Origin: Phycisphaerae bacterium
Lineage (GTDB): Bacteria; Planctomycetota; Phycisphaerae; Phycisphaerales; SM1A02
NCBI GenBank assembly: GCA_002862305.1
Contig: PKCS01000065.1
Location: 1 to 38,792, forward strand
Direction of reading: 5' to 3'
DNA length: 38,792 nucleotides
Each line of letters starts with the position of its first letter. Within the stretch, counting starts at the first letter, position 1. Under the pieces are notes generated by a model. That model saw only the letters and a list, made by a program, of their open reading frames with translations, had not been told where the DNA came from and did no database searches. Below are positions 38,056 through 38,792 of this stretch, piece after piece. The translations under genes were made by a program, and so were the position numbers.

Positions 38056-38792
38056 ATGAAACCAATCCTCCCTGCGACCCTCCTCCTCGCCGTCCTCGGC
38101 ACCACCGCCGGCACCGCCAGCGCCCAGAGCGTGCGCCAGCTCAACGTCGACGGCCTGCAACGCGAATACCTCCTTTACCTGCCCACCAACTTCAACCCCG
38201 CGGAGAACCTCCCGGTGATGATGTGGCACCACGGTGGCGGCGGGACCAGCGACGGCGGGCTCTTCGAGGCCGACTTCCGGTCCCTCGCCAACTCGGAGCG
38301 CTTCATCGTGGCCTACGCCCAGGCCTACCCCGACGTCCTGGAAGGCTGCAACTGCTGGGGCTACGAGGAGGCCGGGGGGTACACCAACGGCAACTACGAG
38401 ATCGACCTCGCCTACACCAGCGCGATGATCGACGACCTCGTCGAGACCTACAACGCCGACCGCTCCCGCATCTACGCCGGGGGCTACTCGATGGGCGGCA
38501 GCTACGTCTGGGACCTGGCCTGCGCCAAGAGCGACGAGATCGCCGCGGTCGCCCCGGTGGCCGCGAACTGCTACCCCTGGACGTTCGCCGCCTGCGATTC
38601 GGCGGCACCGATCGCGATCTGCCACATCCTCGGCACCAACGACTTCTACGCCCCGTACAACTCCGGCGGCTGGACGCCCTCCGTCGCCGAGCAGTACGAC
38701 TACTGGGTCGCCAAGAACGGCGCCCAGACTCCTCCGGAGATCGTCAACCTCGGTGGCGGCGTGACCCGCTACACCTGGTTCGCCGGTGAGAA
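38056..38792 (+). CDS. secreted PHB-depolymerase / feruloyl-esterase-like hydrolase (cut by window edge)
   Basis: 245 codons are visible; the gene continues past the window. A Sec signal peptide, MKPILPATLLLAVLGTTAGTASA, split here as MKPILPATLLLAVLG and TTAGTASA, is followed by REYLLYLPTNF, LPVMMWHHGGGGT (oxyanion region), the nucleophile elbow GGYSMGGSYVWD (GxSxG) and GTNDFYAPYNSGGW, with the probable acid D in GTND. This is the order seen in the LpqC/PHB-depolymerase (CE1-like) alpha/beta-hydrolases that cut polyester or feruloyl ester bonds outside the cell. Several cysteines (CNCWGYEE, LACAK, NCYPW) suggest disulfides. ATG 38056 has AAGGA 8 bases upstream. The catalytic histidine is not yet reached. 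Confidence 0.86.
   Translation, partial: MKPILPATLLLAVLGTTAGTASAQSVRQLNVDGLQREYLLYLPTNFNPAENLPVMMWHHGGGGTSDGGLFEADFRSLANSERFIVAYAQAYPDVLEGCNCWGYEEAGGYTNGNYEIDLAYTSAMIDDLVETYNADRSRIYAGGYSMGGSYVWDLACAKSDEIAAVAPVAANCYPWTFAACDSAAPIAICHILGTNDFYAPYNSGGWTPSVAEQYDYWVAKNGAQTPPEIVNLGGGVTRYTWFAGE

Noticed and set aside
1-38792. CRISPR, tRNA, rRNA or insertion sequence
   Set aside because: No regularly spaced short repeats, no cloverleaf with CCA-like end, no rRNA core sequence and no transposase motif noticed on either strand.

Overview
The window is very GC-rich bacterial DNA, densely packed with genes, with many 1- to 4-base stop/start overlaps. It looks like a chromosomal piece of a Phycisphaerae-like planctomycete. 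The reasons are a family of secreted proteins ending in a PEP-CTERM-like tail (IPAPAT, a hydrophobic stretch, then FRRRRAG), a dockerin-like DLNQDG repeat, a Tat-exported GFO/IDH oxidoreductase next to a DUF1080 protein, and a carotenoid operon with glycosyltransferase, acyltransferase and aldehyde dehydrogenase genes. No rRNA, tRNA, CRISPR array, insertion sequence or prophage gene was seen. No gap between genes exceeds 300 bases; the longest is about 250 bases (35421-35666).

Layout. 1-3071 (minus): 5' part of a secreted protein, then an operon DUF308 membrane protein > ClC chloride channel/transporter > small membrane protein. 3124-4317 (plus): THUMP-like SAM methyltransferase. 4302-7190 (minus): ABC ATPase > FtsX/MacB-type permease > ZnuA-like lipoprotein, an unusual pairing. 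7330-8742 (plus): polysaccharide flippase. 8795-12708 (minus): MFS transporter > DUF1080 protein > Tat-exported GFO/IDH oxidoreductase, probably a glycoside uptake/3-keto-sugar unit. 12813-16990: homogentisate breakdown, with an unknown 313-residue protein coupled to fumarylacetoacetase (plus) facing homogentisate dioxygenase coupled to a DUF192 lipoprotein (minus). 17216-19607 (plus): small membrane protein, RluA-type pseudouridine synthase and MFS transporter, all coupled.

19615-23577 (minus) is the most unusual part. Six secreted-protein genes lie in tandem. Their last 77 bases are almost identical and five share a repeated 39-base leader, while their middles have diverged. 23753-30371 is a carotenoid locus: aldehyde dehydrogenase > desaturase > acyltransferase > glycosyltransferase on the minus strand, each gene overlapping the next by 4 bases, with a second desaturase divergent from it. 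The set resembles the staphyloxanthin-type route (desaturation, oxidation to an acid, glycosylation, acylation). No carotenoid/squalene synthase gene is in the window.

30406-38792 is mixed: DUF6159 membrane protein, Ser/Thr kinase with an extracytoplasmic beta-propeller, zinc alcohol dehydrogenase, GT87 glycosyltransferase, a 41-residue membrane protein, LemA, and the start of a secreted PHB-depolymerase/feruloyl-esterase-like hydrolase. All functions are read from motifs and gene order; no database search was possible.
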